Positions 12,801-24,578 of a stretch of DNA of 64,000 nt are shown here, piece after piece. Under the pieces are notes generated by a model. The model was not told the DNA's origin. It saw only the letters and a program-made list of their open reading frames with translations, and did no database searches. Position 1 is the first letter of the stretch; every line of letters begins with the position of its first letter. Source of the stretch: Erpobdella octoculata. Lineage: Eukaryota; Annelida; Clitellata; Hirudinida; Erpobdellidae. The stretch is taken from assembly GCA_963978895.1 (NCBI GenBank), contig OZ022243.1, forward strand, positions 6,800,182 through 6,864,181. Reading direction: 5' to 3'. The position numbers and the translations under genes are program-made.

Positions 12801-12952
12801 GCGCGATTTTTGTCAAACTATTTATTGTCTATGTTTGTTGTTTATGTAGTAAAAAAATTATAAAAGTGTGTTTTTAAAAAACTTTATTTTTGCTTCACTT
12901 GTTGATGGTGATGATGCTATCTGAGTAATTAACGACATGAATAATGTTGTGC

Positions 12953-13087
12953 GATGATGATGGTGTCGATAAAGAGGATGGTTATGATGATGATGGTGTC
13001 GATGAAGAGGATGGCGATGATGATGATGGTGTCGATGAAGAGGATGCTGATGATGATGATGGTGTCGATGAAGAGGATGGTGATGAT
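12953..13087 (+). repeat. 33-bp minisatellite, four units
   Basis: Four tandem units built on GATGATGATGGTGTCGATGA then AGAGGATGG-type sequence, each 33 bases. Because 33 is a multiple of three the array is open in several frames: an acidic Asp/Glu frame on plus and a His-rich frame on minus. It has no gene context, so the open frames are judged artefacts of the repeat. Confidence 0.85.
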
Positions 13088-13199
13088 AATTCATGTGATT
13101 TGCCTGTTTGTGTTGTCGTTGGTCTAAATCACGTATAACATCGCATACGGACCCCAAAGATCCCAAGTGTGATTACATTAGCAAGAGCCTCCGAGGGTT

Positions 13200-13450
13200 A
13201 AAAACGGTTTAGCATATTACAACCATTTCTTTCACCGCTTGCTCTCCCGCTCCCGGCTGCTTTCCCCTTCAAAGTCGCTTTCCCTCTCCCGGTCACTTTC
13301 CCTGACTTTTTTACACTCTTCCGCTTTCCCGCTCCAGCTTGCTTTCCTTCTCTTGCTCGCTCTGTTTGCTCACAGTCGCTTTTCCGTTCTTCTATTAAAT
13401 TTCAGAGCCTTCATAATGTGGCTTAGACAGGCTCCGAAAGTTTTTTTTTA
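13200..13450 (-). mobile_element. Helitron-family relic (charged-repeat segment)
   Basis: On the minus strand this reads as a broken Arg/Glu/Asp/Ser-rich repeat (SDRERESDFEGESSRERES and similar). It matches in plan the segment at about 40690-40860 inside the Helitron at 38823-40903, including the preceding CCACATT...GAAGGCTCT-AAATTTAAT sequence. Charged repeats of this kind occur near the N-terminus of some Helitron proteins. No helicase or Rep motif is present. Confidence 0.5.
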
Positions 13451-14479
13451 ACCACTAATAAACGGTAATGGTTTGTACATTCTACCAGAAGTAAAATTAC
13501 AGATATTATACTACATAAATTTTACTTTAAGCAGACCTACCGAACATTTGAAAAACTACTAATAATCAGTAACAGATAAAACAGCACATGTACAAAAGTC
13601 GAATTGTACAGACTGTTTCTAATGATAATTTTATTTTTCTGTAAAAAAATAATAAAGACTACAAATTGTGAGCATTCTTTCAAGTTAAAAACTTGTAAAC
13701 AATGTCACGTTGTCTGAACTCCAAATTTTGACAATTTGAACTACGGTCAACACAACTATCATCGTCACTCTCAATATCAGAATCATCCACAGAAAGAAAT
13801 ACATAAATCTTATTATGTTATCATCACCAGAGGTCGTTATCTCTTTTAGTCACATTCAGAATTTTATAACTCAAAACGCTTGACATTTTTGAGAGGCATA
13901 AAGCGGTTAATAAAATTTTACTAAATAATTCAAAACACAAATGCAAGCTGTTTCTAACAATATTTAAAAATATTTAGTTTCTTCCACAGCTCACTAGCTA
14001 TAATTGAGAAACACCACCAGCTAACAACGCTTCATTTTGTTGAATTCTGCATCGACGTGGGAATAGGTAATGTGCTGTTAAGCGCGCCATCTACCTAAGA
14101 TGTGCAGCCGACGCGGACGCTAAAAAGTACCGCAAGCACTTTAAAGGTGGAGAGCGCATTTGCGCTATTTTACACCCAGAAGACAGTAGCCAAAAAATAA
14201 AATCTAAAATGTTATGATTAGATTGCGTTGATTGAAAGTTCAGTACTTGCGCAGTAGTTTCGATCAGAATTTAAAATTGTTTTTATTTGGAAATCTCAGC
14301 TTTGTGACATTACTGGTGGGTGTTAATAAAACACTTCACCAAAAATGCTTGAATTTGAAAGATAGAATTCAAAATGAGTGAAGGTCAAACTGCATTGCTG
14401 TGGTCTCGTAGTTTTAAATACATTGTTGTATCAATTAAGAAAAAGATAACGTTTGAACCTTAATTATTTTATTTTAAAT
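13451..14479. other. No gene seen
   Basis: AT-rich with a few GC-richer patches near 14050-14170 that resemble 15700-15790 (AAAAAGTACCGCAAGC-type against AAAAAAGGACCGCGAGC). No frame could be assigned. Confidence 0.5.
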
Positions 14480-15004
14480 ATGGCTTCCGCAAGTGCTTAT
14501 GAAAGACGTAGATTTGAAACTGAAATTGGACACGGAGGTCGTATATTTAATCCATTTTTGACAAATGAATATTTTGTAATTGAGCAAAATAATTCAATTA
14601 AGTGTCTCATTTTTTTTAGAAAAAATTGCCGCGTGAAAAGTGTATAATGTTAACAGACACTATACTACTAAACATGCAGCAACTTATGATAAATTCAAGG
14701 GCCAAATTCGTGTTGATAAACTGGAATTGCTTAAGAAAAATTTTGAATTGTTAGAATTTTATAAAAAATAAATGAACATTGAAGTTTATCCACATTTGTG
14801 CAGACGAGCCATGAAGTATTTTTCCTTTTTGGAAACACTTACTACTGTTAACAATTTTTTTCAAGAATGAAACATGTTAAATCAGAGCAGAAACATAGGT
14901 TGAAAGAGGAACACCTCACTGATAAACTTCGGATTTCATCATCCACTATAAAAGCTGACATTGATCATTTGTGTAAAAATAAACAATACCAAGTTTCCCA
15001 TTAA
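14480..15004 (+). pseudogene. hAT-like transposase gene relic (GTF2IRD2/EPM2AIP1-like), internally deleted
   Basis: The N-terminal part starts MASASAYERRRFETEIGHGG and leads into a BED-like zinc-finger region. After a one-base frameshift near 14643 this continues as YNVNRHYTTKHAATYDKFKG, the typical RHY-TKHA signature of this group. The C-terminal part (14840-15004) reads QFFSRMKHVKSEQKH through LRISSSTIKADIDHLC and ends QVSH-stop, matching the hAT dimerisation tail, with a nonsense codon where the usual CEQ glutamate would be. The catalytic middle (several hundred residues) is missing. Clear family, clearly dead. Confidence 0.75.
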
Positions 15005-15249
15005 ATACATTTTTTTACAGTATTGAAATTGAATTAGTTGTTTTTAATTAGAAGTTTGAATAAAAGATTTTTTTTTAAGTTGTGGCCCTCGTATTGTCAT
15101 CAAAATAATATAATGGCCCTGGCTGCATGGACAACCATGGTTTAGAAAACACTTGGAAAGGGTAGTCTAAAAGATATATACCAGAAAGATAACAGCATTT
15201 TAAGTTATTGAATAATTATAGAAGAATCATCGAGTTAATAAACCATAAT

Positions 15250-15465
15250 GAGGCGCTGGTGGCAGAGCGGGAGAGCGTTCGCCTGTCGATCGTTAGGTCG
15301 GCAGTTTGAGCCTCACTGACGTCACCAGCCTAACTCCCTTAAGCAAGGAGTTCACTCGCATTGCTAAAGGGGTAGGCGCCTATAAATGGCTGCCTCTGCA
15401 AGGACCCTTTCTTCGTGACCTAGAAGTCTAACGATTAACGCCACGTTAAACATTGTCAAAAAAAT
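15250..15465 (+). repeat. tRNA-derived SINE, family B, copy 1
   Basis: Head GGTGGCAGAGCGGGAGAGCG is a good A box and GCAGTTTGAGCCTC an acceptable B box. The 3' tail reads AACGCCACGTTAAACATTGT. A reverse-strand copy lies at 27299-27498. The tail core ACGTTAAACA also ends the family-A SINE, although the heads differ. Confidence 0.8.
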
Positions 15466-15801
15466 CAAATTTAATAATTTATAAGAAATAAAATTGGTTG
15501 AACATCCTCTTGTTGCCTAGGGAACCAAAAATAACAGAAATAATTCTCTAAATTGCGCGTCAACGACGTTTGTCGTAAATATTTGTACTTTACTTGGTAG
15601 TTTCCTACTAGCATTAAAAAACACCATCTTTTGAAGTTATCCTATTTGTATAAGTATTTTCCGCCCAGCTGGAGTGACTGAAGACTATGGCGATCTCAGG
15701 GCTTGAAAGCACTGGGAAAGCTTTAAACGTTACCAGTAGATGAGCAGCTGTTGCGGAAGCAAAAAAGGACCGCGAGCTCTATAAAGGTGGTGTAGACCAG
15801 C

Positions 15802-15860
15802 GGTTTTACAACCGGTGGTACGCGTACCTGCGGGTACGTGAAACCGTAAAGCGAAATTTG
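15802..15860 (+). mobile_element. hAT-type terminal sequence
   Basis: CAGCGGTTTTACAACCGGTG followed by GTACGCGTACC...GGTACGTG. CAG-GGTT-CAACC-GTG termini are typical of hAT elements. The opposite end was not found, so this is a solitary end or a diverged copy. Confidence 0.5.
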
Positions 15861-16916
15861 TAGTTGCATTTTATTTTAGACGCTTAACTGATGTCTACAA
15901 ATTAATCTCATAGCCTTTCTACAAAATAAATCATAACAGAATAAATAGCTCCATAAATAAAAAAGAGTTAAAATTAAAAAGCTTCTTTAAAAGTGTGAGT
16001 TAACCACGAACGCATATTAAAACGAACTCTCACTTAGCATTTACTCTCTCTTAAAACTAATACCCGTCTTCTATTTGTCTAATAAAGCAATTAAGAAGTT
16101 TATAAACAACTTTGAACCGTTCACGCAAACTGTTCTGGACAAAATATTAATAGCCGTCATCTCTTCTTTTCTTGTGGTGTTTTTTTTTTAAGTTTAAAAC
16201 ACGTAAAATTTATAAATGTTGAAATGAATGAAATAAAATTCAATTATTTAACTTTAAAAACTCAATTTAATAAGATAGCAATCTTTAGGTAACGATCTTT
16301 GAAAATTAAAAAGGTTTTGTTGTTGTTTGAACGGGAATCCTTGCTCAAATTCACACAAATTATATATATATTTTTTTATAATTCATTAAACTGGCAAGTT
16401 GTGTAAGCAACACAATTAAATGCACTGCTGCTAAAAAAAACTTTAGACACAATTATACACATTTTCCGCTGCAGTATGATATTTGAAAAATATTAAAAAA
16501 AGCATAAACATGAAGTTACAACCAGTTAATACGCGTGTACTTATAAATGTTCTTATAAATACAAAAACTTATCCAATGTTATATTACGCATTTGGAATCT
16601 TTTTTATTTCTTATTGCAATATTGTATTCACCTCCAATTACCCAAGACGTCTTTTTACTTTACACATTTTGTACCAGACGACTTTACTAAACTATATTTT
16701 TCTTACATCTTTGTTTTCATGTTATTTCAAATTCACTAAAAATTAAATTTTAACCAGTTATAAATTAAAATTTATTTCAAATTAGTTTATTTATATAAAA
16801 ATATTCAAACTTTTTGTTCATGCTGATTTTTGTACGATCATCTAATCATTTTCGTCTAGAATTTGCTCATACAACACTTGCAACCTTATCGATTAAATGT
16901 CAAGGTCAACGTACAT
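15861..16916. other. AT-rich sequence, no gene seen
   Basis: An open frame at 16483-16746 is hydrophobic by base composition only and has no recognisable domain. Confidence 0.55.
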
Positions 16917-17159
16917 ATTCATTACTTCATGTTTCTATTACGGCTCCCCGAGTCCTTTTCATTGTTTAAATCTTGTGTCAAATTTTATTTATTAAAGCCA
17001 TAGTTTTTTAGCAAAACACCTAAGAAAAGAAATGGTCTCGGAAAATATGTAATTTTTATTAATGCGGCGTAGATTCAGACAGCCGTTATCGGTCTTCCCA
17101 CTGTGTCCATTTCATCTGTTGTATTGTTTCGCATATACATCAAACTTTAATACTGAATA

Positions 17160-17560
17160 GTAGATGACTATACTTTTTTGAAACCTAGTTATTCCACTCA
17201 TCAGGGATAAATTGAACTTGCAATGATTTGTTGTATACTTATTTAAATAACTAGAAATAAAAGTTTAAATTTTACTAAAACTGTAAAACTGGCACTTTTT
17301 TATCTAGAAGATCATTTCTATCAAAATATATTTTTAAATCATCTTCAATCAAAGGTTCTAACTGTTTACAGCAGATGCAGCTATAATTACTTGCAGTATT
17401 CGTATCTCCTATTTCATAAACTGGGGTATAAATAGTATAGGCACTTCCACTCATCAGGGATAAATTGAGCTTGCAATGATTTGTTGTATACTTATTTAAA
17501 TAACTAGAAATAAACGTTTAAATTTTATTAAAACTGTAAAACCCTGAAAAAATATTATTT
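17160..17560 (-). pseudogene. LINE reverse transcriptase relic in duplicated segment
   Basis: The minus strand at about 17440-17300 gives broken pieces equivalent to the RT fragment at 24579-24930 (TPVYEIGDTNTASNYS-like). Decay is worse here, with a local duplication inserted around it. Confidence 0.55.
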
Positions 17561-18360
17561 GGTCCTGAAGATTTGTATTTATTTAACTTAATAATTTTAT
17601 TTTCAAAAGCGTATTTATTTATTACTAACTTATTCATTAGGTAAACAATAATTTAATTAATAATTGTGAGGCTTATTTCCAGACTACCGTTTCTTATATA
17701 AAAACTTCAAAAGAACTCAGCTAGCCTATTTACCATATTAAATACACCAGTTAATATTGTTGCAGACCAATTAATATCAGATTTTATTTTTATTAATATA
17801 TTTAATTTTGATATATGATAATGACTTTTGATTTATATAAATTTGTAATAACAAAGAAATTAAACACACAGTGATCACCTTCACACAAGTGCTTAAATCA
17901 ACGTCCACGACAAGAAGCAAGTCTAGAATGGAATGCTTTTGAGATTTGCAACATCTTGAAAAATTCTTAGTTACTTGAGTTAAGAAATTGTCATTTAAAA
18001 AGTTGATGATTTGTTCCTCAGATGACTTAAACGTTGATTGAAAAGTACTACTTTCCTAATTAACGTTTGGCTCATAAGTCAAATAAATAATTGTAGGTAG
18101 AATTGTTTAAAAAAGAAACATATTGAAATTAACTGCTTTGAATTATTAAAGGAAACGTTAATTTTGTTAAACATTTTTAGATGCCGGTCCTCAGTTCAAG
18201 ACCTAATGTTAATGTTAATGTTAATCTAAAAAACTCATTACAAAAGTTTAATTTCAATTTTACGTTTTTAATTTTTCTCCTGTAATTTAGTTTTAATAAA
18301 AAATGCAAGAAAAATTTTTTGAATTTTTTCGGTTATGGTTTTTACAAACTTTTATTCAGG

Positions 18361-18545
18361 TTACAATCTTTGTTTGTGTATGTGTGTGTGTCTTTCTCTA
18401 TACGCAAATCTTGCAAGTAAAATTTAACCAGATTTTTGACTAGCTAGGAAGCTGAAACTTTCATCATAGCTTTATATTGGATGAAAATACATGATTCAAT
18501 TAAAAAAACAATTTAATTTAAACATTTTTTGTATTTTTTAAATCA
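18361..18545 (+). repeat. GTGTGT-headed dispersed repeat
   Basis: GT tract followed by CGCAAATCTTGCAAGTAAAA, GACTAGCTAGGAAGCTGAAA and a GGATGAAAATACATGATTCA body. Close copies are at 23250-23460 and 25780-25990. The copy at 23250 is outside the large duplication, so this is a true dispersed family. Confidence 0.65.
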
Positions 18546-18762
18546 AATCTATTTTAAAATAAAAGTTTGTGTTAAAAAACTTGTATTTTCATTTTCTTGT
18601 TTAATGTTAAACCAATCAGCATACTTTTGTTGTTAGCTTGTTTGGTTTAATAAACATTCTATCTAAGCTTAGCAATAAATTGTCTAAAACATATACTATA
18701 TACTTATATCGTATAGAAAAGCTAGACTTTTTGCGTAAACTGCAGCCGCCGCGATTTGCAGA

Positions 18763-18830
18763 GGAAAAACATTTGAACCTTTGCCGCCGTCGAGCAAAAG
18801 GTGTCTTGTATGATGCAAGCTGAATATGTC
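18763..18830 (+). repeat. Dispersed ATTTAA...AAGGTGTC motif, copy
   Basis: GAGGAAAAACATTTGAACC then TTTGCCGCCGTCGAGCAAAA and GGTGTC, continuing TATGATGCAAGCTGAATATG. Read on the minus strand it contains AAAGGTTCAAATG, close to a Pol III B box. Duplicated at 26174. Confidence 0.6.
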
Positions 18831-18884
18831 TAATTAAATAGTTAATTATGATGCGTCGATAATAAAATATCTTCAATTCCCTAT

Positions 18885-19215
18885 TTCAAGAGCTCTAGGG
18901 ACAATATAGTCGATATGTGACCTAGATGTTTGTTTGTTGTTAATGAATACTACAAGGTCGCGGATGGTATCAATAGGTGATATCTTTTGCAAGCCGATTG
19001 AGCATGTAGAAACTGGAGCGTTACAATGAGATCCTCTAATGGGGCAGTGGAAACATTTTTCGGGGGCTAGTTGAAGTTGCCACGTTTCACTCCACAGTAC
19101 TAATTTGTTAATGGCTAACTGTAATGATACATTGTCAGGAGGTAATGTTGGTGTAATGGTGTAAGTGGTCGTTGGCCCTGCTATTTGACGACGTAATAAT
19201 AATAAATAAATATTT
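18885..19215 (-). pseudogene. LINE reverse transcriptase fragment, private insertion in copy 1
   Basis: The minus strand reads LQLAINKLVLWSETWQLQLA then PEKCF, and later SPIDTIRDLVVFINNKQTS and HIDYIVPRAL. This is the segment after the FADD motif of CR1/L2/Jockey-type reverse transcriptases (WSETWQL...K C...DLGV). Both ends are truncated. It is absent from the partner segment near 26282, so it entered after the segmental duplication or was lost from the partner. Confidence 0.8.
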
Positions 19216-20272
19216 GAAAAGAATTTGATAAGAATCTTTTAAGTGGCGCCAGGGTCAAGTGAACTTCAGAGCCACAACTTTTCATAGTTATTATGTATCA
19301 GCTTTAAAGTTTTTTAAAATCCATTAAATTTTTTAATATGTATCAGATTTATAGTTTACTAAAATCCATTAAATTTTTGATCATTTATAATTTTTTTAGA
19401 ATTAACTGAAACACTTGTTTAATTTATTTAGTGTTGCAAAAACACAGTAGGAAGGTTTAAACTCAATTTTAAATGACAGTGTCTGTTTTGTTTTTCCAAT
19501 CATATAATCATTTCTTGAAAATAACAAAAGGCAGTTGTTCATTTTTTTTCAAACGCTCATTTTAGATAGTCATGATTTATAGCTCAATTCTAACTTCTTT
19601 TTGTTTTTGCTCTTTCAATACTAATCGGTATTCTTGGTAAACTTCAATTTTTACTAATTGCTTTTGCTTTTGATTATGCTTTATTACATTGTTTGGTTTT
19701 GATTTGTGACTGTTTTTTAAGGCTTTTTCTCAGTTTGTATTTGCCGCTGTCAAATAAACAATATCACCATGGTTAGCTTATTTTATTTATTAAACATCGG
19801 AACAGTTATGCTCCATACCTACGATTTAAATAGTCTTGTTTACTGTTGATTTTTAGTGAAATATAAATTCGTTATCATTACTACAATTTAGTTAAACGTA
19901 TGGTTGTTAAGCTTTTCAAAGCAAGTTTGTTGTTCTAATTATGTGTTACTAATGACGCTATTTGGTTTTTCAACGGTTCTTATGCTTAAATTTTCAATCA
20001 AAGTTTTTTAAAGTCTACCAGTCTAAATATTAATAAATTATTTCCACTTCTCACAATTATTATTAACTAATGCAAAATGTGATTTCCGATGAACAAAAAC
20101 TTTGGATTTTACTTTACGTTTTACCTATCATAAAGAACAAAATAGTAAAATTTAATTTTAACGAAAAAGATTAATTTAGCAGACCTTAGACGCATACCTC
20201 AGAGCATCTTTTTTTATAATAGATTATAGTCCTTCACACCAGGTGCTTTAAGACTGTCCTCAGAGCATTGCA

Positions 20273-20320
20273 GAAGAAAACCATTTAAACTGTTGCGACC
20301 AACAAGCAAGAGGTGTTATT
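20273..20320 (+). repeat. Dispersed ATTTAA...GAGGTGT motif, copy
   Basis: GCAGAAGAAAACCATTTAAA followed by CTGTTGCGACCAACAAGCAA and GAGGTGT. Lies in the part of copy 1 that the partner segment lacks. Confidence 0.55.
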
Positions 20321-20492
20321 TCCGTACTACAGGTAATACGAATTATTATAGTTGCAATACTTTTTTATCACATTTTTTTAAATTTGCTCTTGTTTCTCTG
20401 TGTCTCTGTTTGTCCGGGTGGAAAGCATGTCATCAAAAATGGAAGCATTTCTCATAGTCCAATTTTGTTAACATTAGTTTTATATTTAATTA

Positions 20493-20568
20493 CTAGCTGG
20501 GTTACCCGGCGTTGCTCGGGAATTTTAGTGGGTTTTTATCATTTTTCTCTACACATAAATGTGCATTG
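20493..20568 (-). mobile_element. Helitron 3' terminus
   Basis: The minus strand ends GAGCAACGCCGGGTAACCCA then GCTAG, identical to the 3' end of the Helitron at 38823-40903, with the flanking base T. The partner at 28162-28222 keeps the CTAG but has lost about 16 bases of the hairpin. Only the end portion is recognisable. Confidence 0.7.
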
Positions 20569-20999
20569 AATATTTTTATAACTTTCAACAATCTATTAAA
20601 AAATCAAAATAAAAACACTGACACAATCAAACTTAACCTAGGCCAGCTTTGGTTGTCCTCAAGATTTTCCTATAAAATCTGTGCTTCCGGTCATGGAGCA
20701 TTACAGTACTTTGAAAAGTAAATAGAAAAATAAAATAAAAACACTGAACCAATTAAATTGTTTTGGTAATTTAAATTTGTTTTTTTTGTTTGTTTAAAAT
20801 TCGTGTTCATGGTTTTGCATCATTAAGGCTGTTTAAATTGTCACAAACAAAAACAGACGTTAATCAATTAATCAAAAAAAACTTGGAGCATTTCGATAGG
20901 GCATAAAGCATATCCGATAGTTTTTGTTACATTCCATGACTTTAACTCATTTAGTAATCCAAATGAAACAACGAAAATTTAAAATTTAAAACCAAATCC

Positions 21000-21200
21000 T
21001 TTTTTATCAATTTTATTTTATTTATTTTTTTTATTTATTGGTACACGAACAGAGGGACCCAAAGGGCCACTAATACTGTTCGGACAGAACACAATAAAAA
21101 CTAAAGAAAAACAAAACAAAATAAACCGTCTGATGTGAGGCGACGAGCCAGGCAAAAGTAAAACAGAAAAGTTGTGTTCAAAATATAAACTATATGACTA
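21000..21200 (-). mobile_element. LINE 3' end, 5'-truncated
   Basis: The minus strand runs GTCCGAACAGTATTAGTGGC, then TTTGGGTCCCTCTGTTCG, and ends in AATAAATAAA-type repeats at about 21013-21040. The same type of 3' untranslated tail follows the RT coding region at 57060-57140. No coding sequence is left. Confidence 0.6.
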
Positions 21201-22189
21201 TATATGAATATTAACTAATACATAATAGATGGATTAGTAACAACAAGGTAATCAGATAAATATTTGTATTTAGATCTAGGTACCAGATAGATACTAGTTT
21301 TTAAATGAGGATGTCACAGAAGGAGAAATAATAGAGCAATCAGATATCTATTTATATGTAAAAGTCGAACTTAGTTTATTTAAACTGGTGAGAGTGGAGA
21401 GCTAGTGTCGATCAGGTTAAATCAGGCAAATTGTTTTTTCAGCTTTTCCAAATGCTTTAAACAGGTAAAACGCAGATCAGCGACGTTAAAAGCCGCTTTG
21501 CGCAAAGGAAGTGAAAAGTCAATTCACCAAAGCCTCGATAACTTAATCGAAATGATTCTTAAAAATAGTTTTTATTCGAAAAAATTGTTTTTGACTAAAT
21601 CAACTATAAGCAAAATAAAAGCAATTCACGATATAATATTAAAAAAGTTCAGAAAAGTGTGAAATGCCTGATCTTGGCATTTATGTTGCAAAATATTTCC
21701 CGCCAGCTCAATACAATCACAACAGTTTTCAAGCTTTAATTTTTGTAACATTGGAATTTTCTGTATTAAATGTATCATCGGTTTTGAGAAACAAATTAAC
21801 TCCTTGAAGTGCTGCGGAAACATATGAAACAAAACTATTTGTATTCATGTATCAAATATCATTCAATTAATTTTAATAATTTATAAAACATTTATGTTGA
21901 ACCAGAGTTTACCAATACAACTTTTAGGAAAAAAATGTTGGTTTGTTGGAGTTCAATAAATAATTCCTAATGGATATTGCTGTAATTAATCCAATTATTG
22001 TGTATTTCTTCAACCTTACGAGTATTACTGCTTGAGATTTCCTAAAAACAAACAATCACGTATCCTGAAAGTTGGAATCTGCAAGCACAGAAAGTAAAAA
22101 ATTACAACCCGTTAGACAAGCCAATTATATTATCACAACTACACATAGAAATTAGCATTTGAAAGCATGTAATTGATAAAGACTCGTAC
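21201..22189. other. No confirmed gene; unrecognised frame at 21405-21662
   Basis: An 85-codon frame at 21405-21662 (Lys-rich, helical) shows loose similarity to 35274-35513 in position and in short strings such as ISKIKAIHD against VNKIKNVHD. Both lie near copies of the 22190/34982 repeat. The family is unknown and coding status uncertain. Confidence 0.35.
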
Positions 22190-22620
22190 ATTGACATTTC
22201 TCGATACAATGTATCGCTTATCTGTCAGTCAATTATTCATCATTATCATCATCATTATTTTTGAAACGTCCCTATTCCACGCTATGCTAGGGTTGGAAAA
22301 ACTGATGATTAATATAATAGATTTTATTAATTTAATTAGCAGATTAAGCCAACAATACTCAGGTTTTTTAACTTTTTTTATTGTTGTTTATCTCTCTCGT
22401 TTTTTTTCTGAATTGTTCCTTGCTCATTCAATTTTTTTTTGTTTTACCTCTTTACCTCTGTTATTTTTTTTTCTTCCGTTAATTTGTTTAAATATTGTGG
22501 CATTTGGCTTGCCCTTTTTTCTTCTTTTTTTTGATCTAATATCTGTTAGGTTTGATCTAATATCTGTTTCTGAAAACTGGAACATGAACTAATATTTTAA
22601 ATACATATATATATAACGTA
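22190..22620 (+). repeat. Paralogue of the LTR-element insertion locus (empty site)
   Basis: The flanks of the retroelement at 30248-34981 occur here joined together: GAAACGTCCCTATTCCACGC is followed directly by TATGCTAGGGTTGG. The five bases CACGC (22278-22282) occur once here and are duplicated around the element. The right half continues through a T-rich stretch matched at 34987-35300. A 139-codon hydrophobic frame over the T-rich part is not convincing as a gene. Confidence 0.8.
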
Positions 22621-22764
22621 ACTAAACAAAGATTTGTTGGCATTTTCTCTATAAAATTTCATAATTGTTCATGTTGATAACAAAATGTTCAAACGTTTTA
22701 ACTTGTTTACAAAATTACTTTTGAGTGAAAAACATAAAATAGAATTCAACGTCATCCAACAAGT

Positions 22765-22895
22765 ACACAGGTTTGTACAAGTATACAAGCTTGTACAAAA
22801 GTATAAATACACAAACGTGTACTCAAGTACAAGTACAAGTATATAAAATGTACACAAGTATAAACACAAAAATGTGTACTCAAATATAAGCACAA
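22765..22895. repeat. Imperfect TACAAGTA-type minisatellite
   Basis: Repeated TACAAGTATA, TACACAAG and GTGTACTCAAGTA units over about 130 bases. No gene; the surrounding tyrosine/leucine-rich frames are by-products of the repeat. Confidence 0.7.
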
Positions 22896-22899
22896 ATAT

Positions 22900-24355
22900 T
22901 TTAAACGGAAAAAAGTATCTGATGAAAGACTGATAATTTGTAACACACCATAAAACAAAATGTCTTCAAAAGGTTTATCATATTCAAAACTTGATTCATA
23001 ACTAACTGTAATAACATATTGCAGTAATTCAAAGGCATTTTGTAAGTGAAAGTTCATACGATAACTCAAGAAAACTTGAAAAATGAATCTTCTGGCAGTT
23101 ACTGAACCCGAAACTAGGATATAAAAGTTCGAAAAACCTCAATAAACTGATATGGCCGTCATGCTAAGAGAGCCGTCGACATTTTAGTTTTATTACGAAA
23201 ATAATCTTTAGCTTTTTTTAAATAGCAGTTTTAACATTTGTATTTAGGTTAAAATCTATGTTTGTGTGTGTGTTGCTTTCTCTGTACGCAAATCTTGCAA
23301 GTAAAATTTAACTAGCTTTTTGACTAGCTAGGAAGCTGAAATTTTTAGCGTAGCTTCATTTTGGATGACAATACAGGATTCAATTAAAAAAATAATTTGA
23401 ACATCTTTTGTATTTCTAAATCGAGTCTATTTAAAATTTAAGTTTGTGTTAAAAAACCCGTTTTTTCCTTTACTTGTTTATTTCTCCATTATTTTTTCGC
23501 TAATGCACTGCTTTGTTCAACAGCCTGTGTCTGCATTTTTGAGATATCTATTATTTCTAAATTAAGCTGAACAATTAAATGGGAATCACTAAAAGCTAAA
23601 AGCATTATCAAAAAAAATTAAACAAAACCTTGAACAAAGTATACTGACTAACTCAAAACAAGTGTCCAAGTGCCACGAAAATTTATTGATTATTTGCCAC
23701 AATCAAATAATTTATTACTTATCTCTCTTACAATGTTTATAGATTAGGCGGGAGAAATGAATTAGGAAAAACACAAAACACGCACTTATTAACCCTTATA
23801 ACTTGTTTATATTTATATCGTATGTCAATTGCTTGTAGCAGATTTGGAATCAAAAATTACCATTGCAGTAAAAACACTGTTTTATTTTAATTGAAACAAC
23901 ACTGAAATAAAATTTACTTTTTCTCAACCTCTGTGAAATTTCATTTGGAAAACCCCCTGATTATCAAAAACCACTTAAACATCAATAATCAAGGCAGATA
24001 TGTTTAACATTTTAAAATAGTAGTTTTTTGAATTGTTTAAAAGAAATTTCTTTCTTTTATTGAACGTAGAAATATGCAATTGTTTTGGGTTCCTAAGAAC
24101 CATCATCAAAAAAATAATTGCTTGGTTGGTGATTGTTTTATTCATATTGTTGTAAGAAGTTGTTCAGTATAAAATTTCTTACTACATACTGTTTTATTCC
24201 TTTAAAAAAGTGAATAAAAAGGCCAATACTTTTTCAAAAAACGAATTCCTATTAGTTTTTAACAATTCGACAAAATAATGTTTAGCATTTTGTTGAATTT
24301 CGTTTATAACTACGCATTTTCTAGGTTTTTAGTATTTTGATAAAATACTACTACT
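22900..24355. other. Non-coding DNA with one dispersed repeat copy
   Basis: 23250-23460 is a copy of the GTGTGT-headed family described at 18361. The remainder is AT-rich without coding signal. Confidence 0.5.
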
Positions 24356-24578
24356 ATTCATTACTTCATGTTTCTATAACGGCTCTCCGAGTCCTTTTCA
24401 TTGTTTAAATCTTGTCTCAAATTTTATTTATTAAAGCCATAATTTTTGAGCAAAACACCTTAGAAAAGAAATGGTCTCGGAAAATAAGTAATTTTTACTA
24501 AGGCGGCGCATATTCAGACAACCGTTATCGGTCTTTCAATTGTATCCATTTTATCTGTTACACTGCTCCACACATACA

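Larger units (their letters stand above)
16917..20568 (+). repeat. Large duplicated segment, copy 1 (partner 24356-28222)
   Basis: Collinear with 24356-28222 in the same orientation, offset about 7.4 kb. Matching blocks: 16917-18880 with 24356-26282, about 19280-19500 with 26300-26440, 19497-19955 with 27565-28020, and 20335-20568 with 28020-28222. Private to this copy are a LINE fragment (18885-19215) and 19955-20334. A local duplication (17193-17290 and 17449-17546) is also found only here. Confidence 0.8.

Noticed and set aside
12858..13166. His-rich minus and Asp/Glu-rich plus frames
   Set aside because: Overlapping readings of the same 33-bp minisatellite; no promoter, splice or homology support.
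13690..13830. Acidic minus-strand frame (SVDDSDIESDDDSCVD) as a piggyBac-type N-terminus
   Set aside because: Short acidic run only; no transposase motif or TTAA-flanked termini found nearby.
15250..15330. tRNA gene
   Set aside because: A and B boxes are present but no cloverleaf with a proper acceptor stem. A second dispersed copy with a shared tail shows it is a SINE.
22173..22592. Membrane-like 139-residue protein
   Set aside because: The hydrophobic stretch follows from a T-rich tract. The paralogue at 34988-35299 shifts frame and ends differently, so no coding constraint is visible.
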